A stretch of 64,000 nucleotides of DNA, taken from contig JAAENC010000496.1 of assembly GCA_024224815.1 (NCBI GenBank), forward strand, positions 154,805 through 218,804, given 5' to 3'. Both the position numbers and the translations under genes were made by a program. Below are positions 62,395 through 64,000 of this stretch, in pieces. The notes beneath the pieces were generated by a model. That model worked only from the letters and a program-made list of their open reading frames with translations. It was not told the origin of the DNA and did not search any database. How positions within the stretch are numbered: position 1 is the first letter of the stretch; each line of letters opens with the position of its first letter. Source of the stretch: Chloroflexota bacterium. GTDB taxonomy: Bacteria > Chloroflexota > Anaerolineae > Anaerolineales > Villigracilaceae.

Positions 62395-64000
62395 ATGGGT
62401 ATAAACAGTAGACAAACAAAATACCACTCTCGCAATTTATTTATCTTCCTGTCATCTATTATGTTCTCTTTATTTGCTTTTCTCCCTCTTAGCAATACTC
62501 TTTGGGCAGAAAAACTTACTATTGGCGGCTTAATTAAAATAGGTAGCTGGGAAACACCTACGCCACCAGGGCAAGCTGGCACAACCCTAAGTGCAGAAAA
62601 AACAGCAGAAGGCTTTGCTAAAGAAATCGATGGAGAGATTATTTACGGTGTACGAGGGGAGATTTGTGTTACAAACGGCGGTGAGCGTGCAACAGAAGGT
62701 TTGACAATTGTTGATATTATCCAAGAAAAATCTGGTCCTGGTGGTTTTTCAGACTATTACTCAGAACCGGTTGATCTAGATACAAAACCAATACTTCAAC
62801 CAGCTGAAACATTTTGTTATCCCTATGAAATTAGCTTTGAAGCACTTGACGGTGAAAAAACAGGATATCGCAATGCAGCGCAAGTTACAATCACAAATCA
62901 CTCAGGTTGGTTACCAGGAGGGAATCACTGTGATGGCCCAGAACCCTGTCCTTTTGGTCCAACCACTAAAACTAGTTTTGAGTTACCTGAACCTCCTACC
63001 TTAGTTACGGCACTTTCGGCAACACAAAATGCCCATACAACATTAGAAAAAATCGATGGGAAGGATTTTTATAGTGCTCAAGGAGAAATTTGTATAACAA
63101 ATACAGGCAGCCACTATACAAAAGGCCTATTTATTCAAACAACACTGCAAAACATAGTTAAAGATATTTATGAAGATAAAGCAAAGAAAAGCTATTCTGA
63201 TATCGAACTTGCTTCTGGAGAGACACATTGCATCAACTACGACTTATCGTTTCCTGACCCTGAGGAAACCATAAGAAACCCTCAACTCCTTACTACTGTG
63301 ACGATAAATAATTATGTCGGTTGGATAACTGGTAGTGAAAATTGTTCAGAGGCAGAAATATGTGTATTTGGTCCAATATTAACAAGTGCTTTAGTATTTC
63401 CGACCCCTACACCCACACCTACAGAGCCTCCACCTCCGTACACAACTATTTCTGCTGAGAAAACAGCTATTGGATTTACGAGAACAAACGAAGAAGGCGA
63501 GATATTATATGGTGTTCAGGGTGAGATATGTATAAAGAACGAAGGCAATACACCTACTGAAAATCTTATAGTGCTTGATATAGTACAACTAAAAACTGGT
63601 ATCGAAGAAAACGCCCCTTTTGAAAATTACTTTGAGACTCAATTAGACACAAAAGATAAACCCATCCTAAATGCTGGCGAGACATTCTGTTACCCTTATC
63701 GATTCTCATTAAACTTACCTGATGCCGATACCTTTCAATTTCGCAATACAGTTCACGCAACTATTACGAACTACTTTATGTGGCTACCAGAAGGAGAGAA
63801 TTGCTCCGGCCCAGAACTATGTTCTTATGGGGCTGTTTCTTCTACAGTATTCGAACTCCCCGATTCAAATATTGACGAGACACCTACTCCGGACGAAACA
63901 CCCACGCCAGATGAAACACCCACGCCAGATGAAACACCCACGCCAGATGAAACACCCACGCCAGATGAAACACCCACGCCAGATGAAACACCCACGCCAG
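62395..64000 (+). CDS. SipW-type secreted repeat protein, partial
   Basis: Open to the right edge, 535 codons visible. The ATG at 62395 has AAAGGAT upstream and lies 14 bp after the peptidase stop. The signal peptide ends before NTLWAEKLTIGG, the same motif as in the two TasA-like proteins. Three repeats of about 150 residues follow, each with GEICV/I, ETFCYPY or THCINY, and a final N/H-C...PE.C.(F/Y)G block, hence four Cys per repeat, with Thr/Pro linkers between. The visible end is a DETPTP hexapeptide array. It is probably a large extracellular linker or adhesin processed by the adjacent peptidase. Confidence 0.75.
   Translation, partial: MGINSRQTKYHSRNLFIFLSSIMFSLFAFLPLSNTLWAEKLTIGGLIKIGSWETPTPPGQAGTTLSAEKTAEGFAKEIDGEIIYGVRGEICVTNGGERATEGLTIVDIIQEKSGPGGFSDYYSEPVDLDTKPILQPAETFCYPYEISFEALDGEKTGYRNAAQVTITNHSGWLPGGNHCDGPEPCPFGPTTKTSFELPEPPTLVTALSATQNAHTTLEKIDGKDFYSAQGEICITNTGSHYTKGLFIQTTLQNIVKDIYEDKAKKSYSDIELASGETHCINYDLSFPDPEETIRNPQLLTTVTINNYVGWITGSENCSEAEICVFGPILTSALVFPTPTPTPTEPPPPYTTISAEKTAIGFTRTNEEGEILYGVQGEICIKNEGNTPTENLIVLDIVQLKTGIEENAPFENYFETQLDTKDKPILNAGETFCYPYRFSLNLPDADTFQFRNTVHATITNYFMWLPEGENCSGPELCSYGAVSSTVFELPDSNIDETPTPDETPTPDETPTPDETPTPDETPTPDETPTPDETPTP
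63874..64000 (+). repeat. 18-bp tandem repeat encoding DETPTP
   Basis: Seven units from 63874 to 63999, running past the window edge. Units 3-7 (GATGAAACACCCACGCCA) are identical at every base, and units 1 and 2 differ by silent changes. This pattern implies recent copy-number change. Confidence 0.92.

Noticed and set aside
63874-64000. CRISPR-like array
   Set aside because: The units are 18 bp, contiguous, without spacers, and in frame as DETPTP, so this is a coding tandem repeat.

Overview
The window looks like a chromosomal segment of a low-to-mid GC bacterium of the Chloroflexota, most likely Anaerolineae. This is an inference, not a marker-gene result. It rests on the Thr/Pro-rich lipoproteins, a giant DUF11/SdrD_B surface protein with a sortase domain, YfbK-type vWA lipoproteins, SipW-type secreted proteins, the NLPY variant of PrmC, and palindromic interspersed repeats. 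No rRNA, tRNA, CRISPR array, transposase or phage gene was seen.

Layout. (1) 1-16.6 kb is an exopolysaccharide locus. A cut-off polysaccharide deacetylase and a glycosidase-like lipoprotein precede a tightly packed 12-gene minus-strand operon (16645 down to 1884). It encodes a membrane protein with a decayed GGDEF domain, a priming sugar transferase, five other glycosyltransferases, a Wzz-like protein fused to a second decayed GGDEF domain, an O-antigen-ligase-like polymerase, a Wzx-type flippase, a small-molecule kinase and a BcsB-like protein. (2) 16.9-30.8 kb is mostly housekeeping: NnrE, glutaredoxin, two PlsC-like acyltransferases, M32 carboxypeptidase, MnmA, phosphohexomutase, a TatD-family DNase carrying an in-frame palindromic insertion, polyprenyl synthase, DUF177 and MetG. 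A membrane-anchored receiver-domain protein sits between two degraded palindromic repeats. (3) 31.0-34.1 kb is a two-gene STAND ATPase plus TPR operon with a tandem 11-bp repeat just upstream, followed by 570 bp packed with inverted repeats. (4) 34.6-43.7 kb holds a vWA lipoprotein, PncC, two membrane proteins, UvrC with a CheY-like receiver, a tiny Lys-rich membrane protein, PrfA, PrmC and TsaC. (5) 43.9-64 kb is a cell-surface region: a 2927-residue secreted protein ending in LPSTGF plus a sortase domain, a DegP-like protease, a phospholipase-D lipoprotein, an FkbM methyltransferase, MurJ, an orphan OmpR-type regulator, two TasA/camelysin-like secreted proteins, a SipW-type signal peptidase fused to a polytopic membrane domain, and a third secreted repeat protein running off the right edge.

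How parts may work together. The EPS operon has almost every step of a Wzx/Wzy-type pathway, with two putative non-catalytic GGDEF modules placed to sense or scaffold. At the right end, the regulator, signal peptidase and three secreted proteins form a coherent surface-fibre module. The promoters proposed for the regulator, the secreted-protein operon and the giant sortase-fused protein share a TATAGT -10 box. The last two also share a 12-bp upstream word, suggesting co-regulation. The strongest candidates for something under-described are the sortase/substrate fusion, the SipW fusion module, the split STAND operon and the paired decayed GGDEF proteins.
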